Shown here: piece by piece, positions 1-10,658 of the stretch
How positions within the stretch are numbered: the first letter of the stretch is position 1
How the letters are laid out: every line of letters begins with the position of its first letter
Source: Luidia sarsii
Lineage: Eukaryota > Echinodermata > Asteroidea > Paxillosida > Luidiidae
Assembly: GCA_949987565.1 (NCBI GenBank)
Contig: OX465110.1
Location: 12,989,456 to 13,053,455 of the forward strand
DNA length: 64,000 nucleotides
Direction of reading: 5' to 3'
Translations under genes and position numbers: made by a program
The notes under the pieces: generated by a model
What the model was told of the DNA's origin: nothing
Seen by the model: the letters and a program-made list of their open reading frames with translations, nothing else
The model's database searches: none

Positions 1-320
1 ATGATTGATCATAGGGGCCTTGGAACGACGCCTTCAGAGGTGATTGTATGCAAACACGTTAAACGCTTAGCCAACCATTCAGGGCAGATAATACAGACAG
101 AGCGGATCGGCAAAATTTATAGCTTTCCGGTCCCTGAACAACACTGCACCCCTTACAACTGGGATCGTGATTTACTTTCCAATCCTTCTGACTAAATCCT
201 TCTTTTGCGTTCACCTCCTCCACCTCTCTCTCTCTCTCTCTCTCATCTAATCCACTCCCTACTCTCTGTTCTTTCATTTGGTCTCACTATAGTCTGTCCA
301 TCAGTTTTCCCATCTTACTA

Positions 321-773
321 GGTGCGTTCCCACTTCAACGAAACAGCACGATTCACTTTTTGATTTCTGAATCGCAATTCCAAAAATTGATTTTTATTTC
401 GTGCGTGGACGCAAAAAGCTCACTAATAAGCGCGATTGAAATCGCGATCTAATTCACAGTTCTGCTTGCGATCTTTTGGAAACAGCGCGATTATTTGCCA
501 GGCACTGTGTGTGGACGCTATCGAAAAGAGAAAATCAAAAATTAACATCCCACAATTCCATGCCCGTAGATAAACATCCGTCAGCAAGATAAGCTGATTA
601 CTGACGCATGATTGCTTGCGATCAGCACACCGCCATCTCATACGCATCCGTTTTTAAATCGCGATTCCCTTTTCAATGTTTTTTGCCTTCTGTGGACTGT
701 GGACACACGCGAAAAAAAAACTTCATTTTTTCAAGCGATCCACTTTCCATTTTTGTTCTAGTGGGAACGCACC
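321..773. mobile_element. MITE-like element, GGTGCGTTCCCACT family
   Basis: TIRs ggtgcgttcccact (321-334) and agtgggaacgcacc (760-773) are flanked by TA on both sides. The interior is AT-rich with mirrored cgattcac/gatccac segments and no transposase. A truncated relative starts at 61214. Confidence 0.75.
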
Positions 774-1394
774 TACAGTTTCTGTCTTCCATATATTCTA
801 TTGCCTCTTCCCCCTTCCTAACAGTGGTCGCGCAATCGTTCTGTTGAATCTGTAAAAGCCGCTGTATAGCTCTGGAGATTGTAGTCTAGTATCTTACCAT
901 GTGCAAAGGTCCCCACTAACCATTTTTTTCTCTGGTTTCGCGAGTCCGAGTCGAGAGCCATACATATCTGGTAGTATTAACGTGACAAGACATGACAAGC
1001 AGCGTTCAGTTCCATTTCCAGGTAATGGAGGCCGAGTGACAAGCCACAGTAATAAAGCGTGCAGAGTACACGATCAGGTTTCGACAGTGCTAATAAAAAA
1101 TTCAGTGGACAAAATTGGAGCACTCTGCCTAACATAATCTGTCATGCACACCTGTACCTAAGTGCGTCGGAAAATCAAATGCAAACTGAACGAAATATGC
1201 AAAATGAATGCGGTTCATGCATGCATGAACGTTTTCCCTGTCTGTCTGAAAGTCAGTGTCCAAACTACTCTCATAACCAAAAATGATACTAATTAATCTA
1301 AACAATTAGAGGGTCTTAGTTACATTTCAATCCTAGCAGGGCCTGAGGTTTTGAGGTTGTTTTACCCTTGCATGACATGCCATTGAAAAGAGGC

Positions 1395-1767
1395 CTTTAA
1401 AACCCCTACACAACATTGGTAGAGGTCAAAGAATAGCATCCATACGTTGTCTGATCCAACATATGCATGGATTAGCACACCTGTGAAAATTTCAGCTCAA
1501 TCCGCCAACCGAGTCTCGAGAAAATCGTGAAAACCGCTTGATTTGTTTCGCGAAAATGCAGCATTCAACGCCGTACTGGTCCGAAAAATAGTTTAGATTA
1601 TGGTGATACATAAACTATTTCTTTTACTCATTTCTCCCAAAATACAACATTTTAGGCAGAAATATTTCAGTTTCTACTATAACCATCTTCAAACTGTATA
1701 AGTTTCATGTAAATCTGTGAACATTTCTGTTTTTCGATCTTACCAATGTTGTGTAGGGGCTTTAAAA
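1395..1767. mobile_element. MITE-like inverted-repeat element
   Basis: 27-bp TIRs sharing cccctacacaacattggta at 1395-1421 and inverted at 1741-1767. Interior non-coding. Confidence 0.7.
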
Positions 1768-2192
1768 ACAAATTCTCAGAAAAAAATCTCATTTTTTAAA
1801 CTTCTTTAGGAGAAGTGGAAAAATTGGCAAAGAAAAATTTGACTTAACAGGGACCTCTGGATTAACGTACCAGTGCTCTCTGAGCTATCCAGCCCCTAGA
1901 TGATGGCCTTCCCTAATAGCCAACTAGTGAACTACTGTAGTCTTTGCCTTTGCCTTAAGAATAACAGATGTCTGTAACCAATGGGAATAAGGGGGAAAAG
2001 GTTATCACAAATGTGAAAAAGATTTGGGCCAATCTTGCCTAAATCAAGCGTGTCTTGAAGTTAAAATTGGTCAATTTGGCAAGGGAATAACAGCCATGTA
2101 AGCGCACACGGTAGCCGTTGTTGTATTGGTTTTTTGAAACATCACCATGGCTGCCTCGGTGGGCCAATGAGAGTGCCTTATTGGGTTTGTCG

Positions 2193-2248
2193 CTAGGCAG
2201 CGGGGAAATAAGCCCCAGGGCTAGGCAGCGGGGAAATAAGCCCCAGGG
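2193..2248 (+). repeat. 28-bp perfect tandem duplication
   Basis: The unit ctaggcagcggggaaataag plus ccccaggg occurs twice without change. Confidence 0.9.
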
Positions 2249-2620
2249 CTGGGCCAACCGATTGACAGCAATGCCCTTGGTGCATACTGCGGTTCAAGTT
2301 CGTTCACAGTGCGGCGTCGTGCATGCAGAAACCAACGCACAGCGTGTTGTCGTGGCACTCCGCAGGCTAATTACTGACCGGATGTAATATTTTACAGAGT
2401 CGAATTTGACCAAGTGGTTCATTTCCACTGGATTAATTGGCTCCAGTCCACTGGCCATCCTCTGCTCAGTAAAAGTCACCAGGAGACCTTTACCGGGCAG
2501 AGGTCAATTTGGCCAGCAAAAGCAACTGAGAGAAAATTTGACTACCCCGGTAGGCCATATCCACTGGACTTAAAATTGGAACAGTAACCATCGTCTCAGT
2601 TTAAGTTTAAAATAAGTCCA

Positions 2621-2730
2621 AAGTGATATACAAAAATGTTGCAAACTGCTTACTGACTAAAATTGCCAAAGTGTAAATCTAAAAATTTAGTGGGCCTGAC
2701 GTTTCGATCCTAGCAGGGCCTTTCTCAAAA
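2621..2730 (-). mobile_element. Penelope-like 3' tail fragment
   Basis: Same tail as the full element: gtgatatacaaaaatgttgc at the left edge, then the CGAAACGTC/hairpin region in antisense. No RT. Confidence 0.8.
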
Positions 2731-3363
2731 TAAGTCCAGTGGAAACACGCATATTTTTGGTCCATCGCATGTCAAGTTGTCAACTTTTTTCTACCTTTCT
2801 GCCTTTAGTTTGAGAAAGGGCCAGCTACATTGTAGTGACGAAACATAGGCACTCTAATTCCTTTTGCTGTATAATTTGACTTATCCAAGTTATGATACAA
2901 TTTGTTCAAGGATTTTTTTCTGCGCCTTTAAGCATCAAATCAGTGGGGTTTTTTTTACAACATATTCTCTTGTGACTCGTCCACATCGTTTTCCCCTTCC
3001 CTCACCTACACAGCACTCAGTGGGTTTTCTATTCCTACCAGTGTCAACCTATACCCTAGTCCCCCCCTTCCATCCCCATCCCACCTACTTTTTTTTTCAT
3101 TGTTGGTCAAAGGTGGTCACGCCATGTGCGTTGCTTTGGCAACGGGCTGCAAAATCGGGTCAGTGCTACCCGCACTTTAGTGACCTAAATCCCATTCATA
3201 GAATACGTGGCTCACCGAAAAGCTTCTTTCTCTGAAGTCAAGGATTTTTTTCCCCAGCCCATTTACCAACTTACCACCTCACCTATGAGGCATATTTTAT
3301 CGGCAGCAGTGATATCAAACAGGGGCATGACGATTCTTTTTTCCATCGAATGGTCATAATATC

Positions 3364-3536
3364 ACTTAAAGTGATATACAAAAATGTTGCAAACTGCTTA
3401 CTGACTAAAATTACCAAAATGCAAATCTCAAAATTTAGTGGGCCTGACGTTTCGATCCTAGCAGTAGCAGGACCTTTCTCTGCCTTTGAGAAAGATTCTG
3501 CTAGGATCAAAACATCAGGCCCACTAAATTTTGAGG
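3364..3536. mobile_element. Penelope-like tail, inverted pair
   Basis: An antisense tail and a sense hairpin region meet head to head at about 3480; both halves carry the conserved hairpin, the second diverged (CAAAACATC). Confidence 0.78.
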
Positions 3537-3659
3537 TCACACGAAAAATGTTACAATCAATCTCAGGACCTCAGCTCCGAAGGCAAAATGTACCCCTCAT
3601 CGTGAAATGATCTAAGGGCTGGATACCTCAGATGGTAAGAGCGCTGTTTTTTTTTTTCA

Positions 3660-3950
3660 AAATTGAAGTTAATACACAAAACTGTTGCAAACTGCTCAAT
3701 GACTAAAACGACCTGTGATACACGAATCTCAAAAGTTTAGAGGGCCTGACGTTTCGATCAAACTGCTTACTGGCTAAAATGACCAAAAAGCGAAAATCAA
3801 AAAATTAGGAGGGCCTGATGTTTCGATCCTAGCAGGACCTCTCTCAAAGGCAGAATCTCTCATTCTGCATTCGAGAAAGGTCCTTAGAGATTCTGCCTTT
3901 GAGAAAGGTCCTGCTAGGGTCAAAACATCAGGTCATCCTAATTTTTTTAT
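3660..3950. mobile_element. Penelope-like tail fragments, nested and inverted
   Basis: Two diverged antisense tails in tandem followed by two sense hairpins, separated by a repeated ctctgcattcgagaaag-like spacer. A rearranged, older cluster. Confidence 0.7.
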
Positions 3951-4251
3951 CAAACAAAAACGATCATTACTACCGGTATATACAGAACAGTTTGTTGCTT
4001 TGCTGTATCACACACATCTACGTATACCTGTGAGAGATGTCATTGTGGTATTGTGGGTACCCCCACACCCTAAATCTGATGACTCCAAAAGTTGCCTTTG
4101 CGAATGATCCTACTGGGATTGAAACAGGCCCCCTACATTTTCTGAAAAGCTGTAACTTGGAATTTGAAATCAGTCAAGCAGTGTGCGACATCTTTTCAAA
4201 CATTACCGGTACTTTAAATGAGATTTGAAGGTTTGCATGGTGAGAATAGCA

Positions 4252-4479
4252 GGATAATTAGGTTTGCGGAAACACCATGTAAATACTCTTTTGTGAGTAA
4301 ATATGGTTCTGAAAAGAACCGGAGGAACTCGAAGTTTTGAACAGTACAGTGTGTGTATACTCTGCTCGTCTTCAGGAGACTCTCCGTCGAGTTCCTCGTC
4401 GAGTTCCTCCGGTTCTTTTCAGAACCACACTTACTCACAAAAGAGAATTTACATGGTGTCTCCGCAAACCTAATTATCC
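4252..4479. repeat. Long near-palindrome carrying a histone-type stem-loop
   Basis: Arms of about 82 bp (4252-4333 and 4399-4479) around a 65-bp centre. Each arm contains ggttctgaaaagaacc or its complement. No TSD recognised. Confidence 0.8.
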
Positions 4480-5359
4480 AACATTACTTTGTGCTCATTT
4501 AGTTTAAAAAAGGAAAAACCTGTAAAACACGAAAATACAAGAAAGATACCAAAGCACTGTAAACTGCATTCCCCGACTCTAATCAGTCGCTGGGGGTGTT
4601 CAGAGGCAGAATGGCAAGGACTGGAGTCCTATGGAGGCCAAGGCTGTCCGTGGGCTGAAGCTTTGCCCCAGATTGGACTCTTTCTAAGTACAATCATGGA
4701 GGAAAATGGTTCTGGCCCTTCAAGCTGTTCCCATTTTTCCCCCCACAATCCCTCCCCCCCTCCTCTCCTCCCCCCCTAAGACCAATAGGTCAGAGAACTG
4801 TGAGCTTATACCACCAACCTACTGTAACCCCCTTCCCCCATCACCTACCCCCCCCTCTCCCCATCGTCCTGTGACCCAGTCTCCACCACGGCCCCCTGCT
4901 GAAACATTCATCAGACCCAGATGGGGCTGCTTCCACTTAACTTGGAGGGGGAACCATTTCATTTACCACAAACGCTGAAGGAAACTTTTTTATGGAGGAG
5001 TAGAGAGATGGGGGAAGATCTGAGGTTGACCGAATCCCTGGAGACAACTTTGTAAAGCTAATGAAGCGTTAAAGGGGAGTACACTATACAGTTAATGAAG
5101 CATTAATTAAAGGGAAGTACACCATTTGCAATGTGCCCAATTTCCAGACAGTGAAAAGTTGAGAAATCACTCACTTATCAGAAAGTTTGTAATGGTATCA
5201 GACATTCTGTGAAATTTTAGCTCTAGAAACTTAACCCACCATGCAAAGCCTTAAGTATTATTTATTATAGAAAATCTGTCAATCTCAAGAGAAAAAAGGG
5301 AAATGTTTTGAATTTCAAATGATTGCTCCATTTAAAGACCATTGGAACAAAGAGGTTCC

Positions 5360-5510
5360 GTTTAGCAGGACCTATCCCATTGAAGCCGTTCTGTTTTTGA
5401 CGAAGGTCCTACTAGGATCAAAACATCAGGCCCTCCTAATTTTTGAGATTCAATTTTTGGACGTTTTAGTCAGAATGAAGTAGTTGGCAACATTTTCGCA
5501 TATTTCCTTT
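5360..5510 (+). mobile_element. Penelope-like 3' tail, diverged
   Basis: Hairpin ggtcctactaggatc with CAAAACATCAGGCC followed by a diverged tail to about 5510. A short antisense remnant precedes it. Confidence 0.65.
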
Positions 5511-5679
5511 TTTTTCATGAGGTTGAAACATTCAACTAGGAGAAGAAAAAAAAGTGTTTTCCTGTCATACTTTGGATCCCAATAAAGTGTGGTTTACAGA
5601 AGACACACACACATTTTTACTTGTTGGGCTCTGACTTTTTCAACATTTCTTTTCAAACACCATTTTTTCCCCCTTCGGC

Positions 5680-5722
5680 CTTTAAGAAAGTTCCTGTAAG
5701 GATTGAAACGTCGGACTTTTCA
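5680..5722 (+). mobile_element. Penelope-like hairpin fragment
   Basis: Short diverged copy (ttcctgtaaggattgaaacg) without the rest of the tail. Confidence 0.5.
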
Positions 5723-8325
5723 TATATCGGTATGCCACGTACTTTAGCAGATTCGTCTCAGACTGTATTTGGGAATAATGAAATTCCCCAAGGTGAAAAA
5801 AAAAAACGGGCCCAAGTACCATTGTGAAAATTGCGAAACTTTCTGGTCATTTCTTTAGAAATACGCAACACCTGTCTTTTTTCCAATGAAAAATTTTAAG
5901 GAGAAAAAAAGGGTTTGTAACTTAAAACCGGTATGGGCTCACTGTCCTTTTGCCGCATTTTCAAAGGGAATTGGGTTACATCTGAACCCACAAATACCTA
6001 TAAATATGTCCATTTTTTTTTTCTATTTTCTTTTTTAGCAATCCACGCAATACCTGGGGTACTTTTGGTTTGTAAAACGACAAACAAACAGTGGGGAAGG
6101 GGGGGTGGTAGGTTGGTGGCAGTAGGGCGGAATACCAAATTGTTTATGCAATCCATCGACCAAATTAAGAAGGAGCGGAGGGGAAAATGGCTGGCCTACA
6201 GCCATTTCAGCGCTTAGCAGAGGAGCACTTTGTTGGGACCGGTGAGCCTTTTGGGATTGAGTAGGGGGGGGTGGGGGTGAGTAGAAAAAATCTACAGGTG
6301 CACCAGGTACATTGTGAATCAAATTCAAGGATTTGGCGCCAAATGACAGGGCTTGAATTTCAGAAAAAAAATGTACTAGACAACAGGTCTATCAACGGAA
6401 GACTCTTTACTCTACCTGACTTATTTTTTACAAGACCTGTGCCATAAATAAGGGGGAAAAAACAGTGAAAGGAATATCATTAAAAAAATGTTGTTTATTG
6501 TGTATATTTGTAGGTCAACATCAAAGTTGTATTTGAGTGCCATTTACCCAACTACTTCTTCTTCTTCTTCATCTTCCTCTTTGGAAAAAAATCGATAAAC
6601 AAAGTCTAGGTTCCATCTTGAAAGACTAATAACATCAAAGCTGTGACAAACAGTTTTTTGGTGTTTTTTTCTTCAAAATATTTGCTAAAAGTCCTCCATG
6701 CACTACAACTTACTTACACTACAGGCATGATACAAAATAAAAAAATTGAAAAAATAAAATTGTAAAAAAGTGGGTAACCTGATGCCATTTGGAATGGTCA
6801 ATGGCAATCTACACCACTATTAAATTGGTGACAAACACTACAATTCTTTCCTTTCTTTAAATGAAAAATAGTTAGCATGACCCACCATGCATTTAAGCAA
6901 CTTACTACACGCATGACGCGAATTAAAAAAAATATTAAAATATCAGTCAAAAATCAGGTGCACTGATGGCATTCTGAATAATGGTACACAAATCCAAGAG
7001 GTCTTAGGTTCAAATCCCAGTCCAATCAAAGTTTTCTTTGCCATTCTTTAAAAATGTCTACAACTACAACTTGTTCCCAGTCATTTTGTTCCCTTCCTTA
7101 TTAGACCAACCAATTTGAAATCACTACACACAACAAAAGTAATAATAGGCCTATAGGAGATGCTACCTGTACTTCATTTGATCATAAATTTAAACGAATC
7201 TCAGCAAAACTCAAAATATCTGAAACTATCCTCTATCACACAATATCATTGGCAGATGTCTGAGCTGATCACACACATAAAAATCCATCTTTATTGAATT
7301 CTTGAGATCACAATTGAATCAACAATTGATCCACAAAAAACAGGTAGTGCACTGCAGTCTGCATGGTCATCTAATTATCATCATTATTTGCACATTCGAA
7401 ATCTACCCCATCGGACCATGGAGGTATGGGGACATGAATTTAGAATTCATTACAATTTGCAATCCCATCAATCAACTAAGCTTGCTCATAAGTCCAACAA
7501 TGCTGTTATAGTTGGATTTTTTTTTTGGGGGGGGTGGTGATAAATTGCACATTTTTAAAACACCTGTCAAACGCTCATCATTAGATGACAATGGGCTATT
7601 AGTGTCACATTTGGCGCATCCTTAACTAGGGCGTGCTCAATGGGGAGCCCCCTTTGTTGCGTGAATTGTCCCTTTAAAAAAAAGTAGGTCAGAGACGGCT
7701 CCGGATTTTCAAGGTTCGGGAGGGTAGAGGAATGTGATAAATTATATATTTTGTTCACATATTAAGCCCACGGCCTAGGCCCAAGCAGACGGGGGTAATG
7801 GTAGTCGGTAGCAGACAAGTACTGAGTAGACATTTACACGATCTCGACTCCTGCATTTGTATATGGGTCTATTGTCCCAGTTCATTGACGACAGTCACCG
7901 TGACAATGATAACGATACCGTTAGATTCAGCCCGTAAACACACCATCATTAATCGCCAAAGATAAACCTAATAAATAACGCCCTATCTCAACGATCGACC
8001 GCGGGTACAACAGATGGATACTTACGGAGTGCGGAGCTGGACAAAGATGGGTCTCAGACTGGGGGGTTTGGTTTTTTTTCAGCTCGAGAAATCTGCCAGG
8101 GACGGCCGGGAAAAAAAGAACTGGGTCAATTGAACCGTATGAACGGCTCACCGTGCGTAAACAAGATGCTGGCCGAACCAGAACGCCCAGGTCCCGCATG
8201 CAGTGCGTGCACGTACACACGTTTTAATATTATTTTGACGTGCCTCAATGAGACACGCGTGGTCAGCATTTGGGGTGCGCATTTTTGTCACGAGAGGGCT
8301 CACTTCAGTTTAATGGTCGATCGAG

Positions 8326-8366
8326 CCACCGTATACCTACCGTTGGGTAGGTACGGTATACGGTGG
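8326..8366. repeat. Imperfect hairpin upstream of EMC8
   Basis: ccaccgtatac and gtatacggtgg pair, with partly complementary ctaccg/taggta inside. Function unknown. Confidence 0.6.
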
Positions 8367-8819
8367 GGAGAAGCTTGATGAACCGAACTAGAATTTATCT
8401 TCCCCTTATCGTATCTCCATTAATGTGATCAGAAATGGAGCCGGGGAAGCCCATAACAAGGGGTTTCCCAATACAGTGTTGTGGTTTGGTTGGTTTATTT
8501 TACAGAGAAAGTTCGACCTTCAAAAGTTGGAGATCTTTCAATTCGTCTTAGCTTCCGGCTATTCAGCAGCAGTACACTCTGTAATCTATTTTCCTTCCTC
8601 CATGGCGAAACTAATACCCTCCCAGTTTCTACATTGGACAATCAATAACATTTGCTGTATTGTCATCATAATGGCATCACATGGAACTCGTCATAATTAG
8701 AGCACGTGCTTTCACTGGCTTGTTTTATAAAAACTAAAACGCGGTGGGTGCGTTACAAAATTAACAATGCACCGTGTTTCGGTGATAGCGCCCTCTATCG
8801 TGCAGCCAGCATTTTCTTT

Positions 8820-8836
8820 TTAAAGATGGCGGAGAC
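8820..8836 (+). promoter_or_regulatory. YY1-like motif over the EMC8 start codon
   Basis: AAGATGGCGGAG spans the initiator ATG and matches the YY1 core (AAnATGGCG). YY1 sites overlapping start codons are common in housekeeping genes. The - strand starts of SLC7 first exons B and C (ATGGCGGGAGG) look similar. Motif match only. Confidence 0.35.
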
Positions 8837-9029
8837 AACGTTAGCGAACCGAGCCTACTGCAAACTGCTTATGCACGCTGCTAAGTTTCCCCACGCCGCT
8901 CTGAACGGGGTCCTGCTCGCGGAGAGGAGAAAGCTGAAAGAGAACAAAATCCTGCGGTTCGTAGACTGCGTGCCTCTGTGCCATCTGTCGCTGGGCCTTG
9001 CGCCGGTATTGGAAGTGGCCCTTTTTCAG
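8826..9029 (+). CDS. EMC8: EMC8 exon 1
   Basis: 68 codons from ATG to VALFQ, ending CAG|gtaagtg in phase 0. It encodes the N-terminal part of the MPN-like fold. Confidence 0.95.
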
Positions 9030-10658
9030 GTAAGTGTACGCGTTGTGAACGGTTACACCGTGTAATGTCGACACTTTTGTATTTTTTGTTTTGTTTCCAT
9101 TTAAAATGACGTTCTAAAAAAAAAAATACTGCTCCGTTCAAACAGATCGACTCCTACTGCCAGGCTAAAGGACTGGTAATTGCCGGGTATTATCATGCCA
9201 ACGAACATCTCAAGGACTCAAAGTGAGTATCAATTCTAATTATTCTTTTATTCCTCTGCCTTTGAGAAAGGTCCTGCTAGGATCGAAACGTCAGGCCCAC
9301 TAAATAATTTTAAGATTTGCATTTTGGTAATTTTAGGAAGTAAGCAGTTTGAAACATTTTTGTATATCATTTTATTCTTCTATTAATTATTTTTAATTAT
9401 GATCGAATTGAAAGACATGAAAGAAGAAATAATACTTGGAAATAGGATATCAATTTTTGTGTTTAAACTCCCCTACCTTGTAGTTGTATACTAATATGTA
9501 ATACTCTTGGTTTTTTTCTCACCATTATTACATTCCAGCCCTGGTCCTGTTGCACTCAAGATAGCTGATAAGATTTATGAGAACTGCAATGAAGCATGCT
9601 TATTTATGGTAAGTAAACAATTTCAAGGTTTGCGTTGTGGGTGCACAATGTGGAACATTTGTGTTGACATCATGTATTAAAGTCATCTCGTTTTCGAGGA
9701 GTACGGTATATAATTGCAAATACTAGCGACTGCAAGGAATCATGGGATGCACAAGGTCAAGGGTCGATACTCGATAGCATGCCACCAGACTTACGTTTGG
9801 ACGGTATGAGTGACATTGTCATTGTCATGACAGTGGATACAATAATTTTGTACTTGATTGTCAGTTCAACCGAGATATATCCCAGGATGCTCTGTGGAGA
9901 GCGCCCTCTCTTGATGAAAATGCTCATTGCGTGGGTCTGAGAAGAGCCGGTAACTCCACATTGTGGGCATTGTGTGGTGCACCCTGCCCAGCAGAAATGT
10001 GGAGTTGGCAGCTTGTTTTCAGAGCGATACTCCTCAAAAGAGACCATTTAAACTGGAAACTTGCCACAAAGAGAGATCTCCTTGGGCAAAGTTCTCGGCA
10101 CTCTCCTCCTGTCCCGGAAAGTTGTATGGGTGCCGTGGAGATTTTGCTCGGTAAATAATGGCCCAGCGATTGTCTTCTGGGACCAGAAATGTTGATTTGT
10201 GTACTTTGGCATCTTGATTTCAGATCGACAACACTAAGATGTTTATGGACTGTGACCAATCCGTTCTAAAGCACTACTCAGTGCAGGACAACAAGTGGAA
10301 GGCCAAGACGTCCAACGTGTGAGTAGAAATCGGGACATGACGTCAATTCTCAGTCAACAACCGAACAGTAAAAACTGGGTGAATAATGTTATGTTGCCGT
10401 GCCGAACAAATTTGTACGGCAATGTAAACTGTTTCATGTAGCCCTTTTAAAATGAACTTTGTTGATTTTTTTTTTTTTTTTTTTTTTTGGTGGCCATATT
10501 TCAGTCCTCTGTTGTCGGATGACTGCCTGGCCGTTGCCGGCGATCTGCTGCGGGAGAAGAGCTATCAGCGCCTGGTGGACTTTGACTCGCACCTGGACGA
10601 CATCAGCCGGGACTGGCTCAATCGGGACATCAACGACCTGCTCAGCCAGTGCACGTAG
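8826..10658 (+). CDS. EMC8: EMC8/EMC9, ER membrane protein complex subunit (5 exons, gene-level entry)
   Basis: Spliced product is 199 aa; human EMC8 is about 210. EMC8/9 is a cytosolic MPN-fold subunit of the ER membrane protein complex, which inserts tail-anchored and multipass proteins into the ER; family members lack the JAMM metal-binding residues. Exons are 8826-9029, 9146-9222, 9539-9608, 10224-10318 and 10505-10658, all GT-AG and in frame. Recognisable segments are FVDCVPLCHLSLGLAPVLEV, VIAGYYHANEHLKDS, NPGPVALKIADKI, IDNTKMFMDC and LVDFDSHLDDISRDWLN, all hallmarks of EMC8/9. The frame stays open 40 codons upstream, but 8826 is chosen because the family N-terminus (MAETTLANRAYCKLLMHAAK) starts there in a good Kozak context. 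EMC8 and EMC9 split in vertebrates, so this is probably the single pre-duplication orthologue. It converges on the SLC7 gene. Confidence 0.96.
9146..9222 (+). CDS. EMC8: EMC8 exon 2
   Basis: Acceptor aacag|ATCGAC and donor AA|gtgagt; encodes IDSYCQAKGLVIAGYYHANE and HLKDS. It ends two bases into an Asn codon completed by exon 3. Confidence 0.95.
9252..9374 (+). mobile_element. Penelope-like 3' tail in EMC8 intron 2
   Basis: Intact hairpin region and tail down to ttttgtatatcat, in the same orientation as EMC8. Confidence 0.8.
9539..9608 (+). CDS. EMC8: EMC8 exon 3
   Basis: Acceptor attccag|CCCTGG and donor ATG|gtaagt; encodes NPGPVALKIADKIYENCNEA and CLFM. The preceding intron carries a retroelement tail at about 9252-9374. 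Confidence 0.95.
10224..10318 (+). CDS. EMC8: EMC8 exon 4
   Basis: Acceptor tttcag|ATCGAC and donor GT|gtgagt; encodes IDNTKMFMDCDQSVLKHYSV and QDNKWKAKTSN. It ends two bases into a Val codon. Confidence 0.95.
10505..10658 (+). CDS. EMC8: EMC8 exon 5 (terminal coding exon)
   Basis: Acceptor tatttcag|TCCTCT preceded by an uninterrupted run of about 24 T; encodes the C-terminus with LVDFDSHLDDISRDWLNRDI and ends NDLLSQCT-TAG. The frame joins exon 4 exactly. Confidence 0.95.

Larger units (their letters stand above)
774..8825. other. Intergenic region upstream of EMC8
   Basis: AT-rich, with the elements listed separately. No frame resembles a known protein. 5000-8000 holds only simple sequence and short repeat remnants; 8000-8825 is less AT-rich and should contain the EMC8 promoter. 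Confidence 0.6.

Noticed and set aside
7927..8195. Possible COX4 first exon head-to-head with EMC8, as in vertebrates (MRDLGVLVRPASCLRT then a donor)
   Set aside because: The start looks like a mitochondrial presequence, but no COX4 exons were recognisable further along on that strand.
8706..8825. Earlier EMC8 start codon at 8706
   Set aside because: In frame, but the 40 extra residues do not resemble EMC8 and the family N-terminus begins at 8826.
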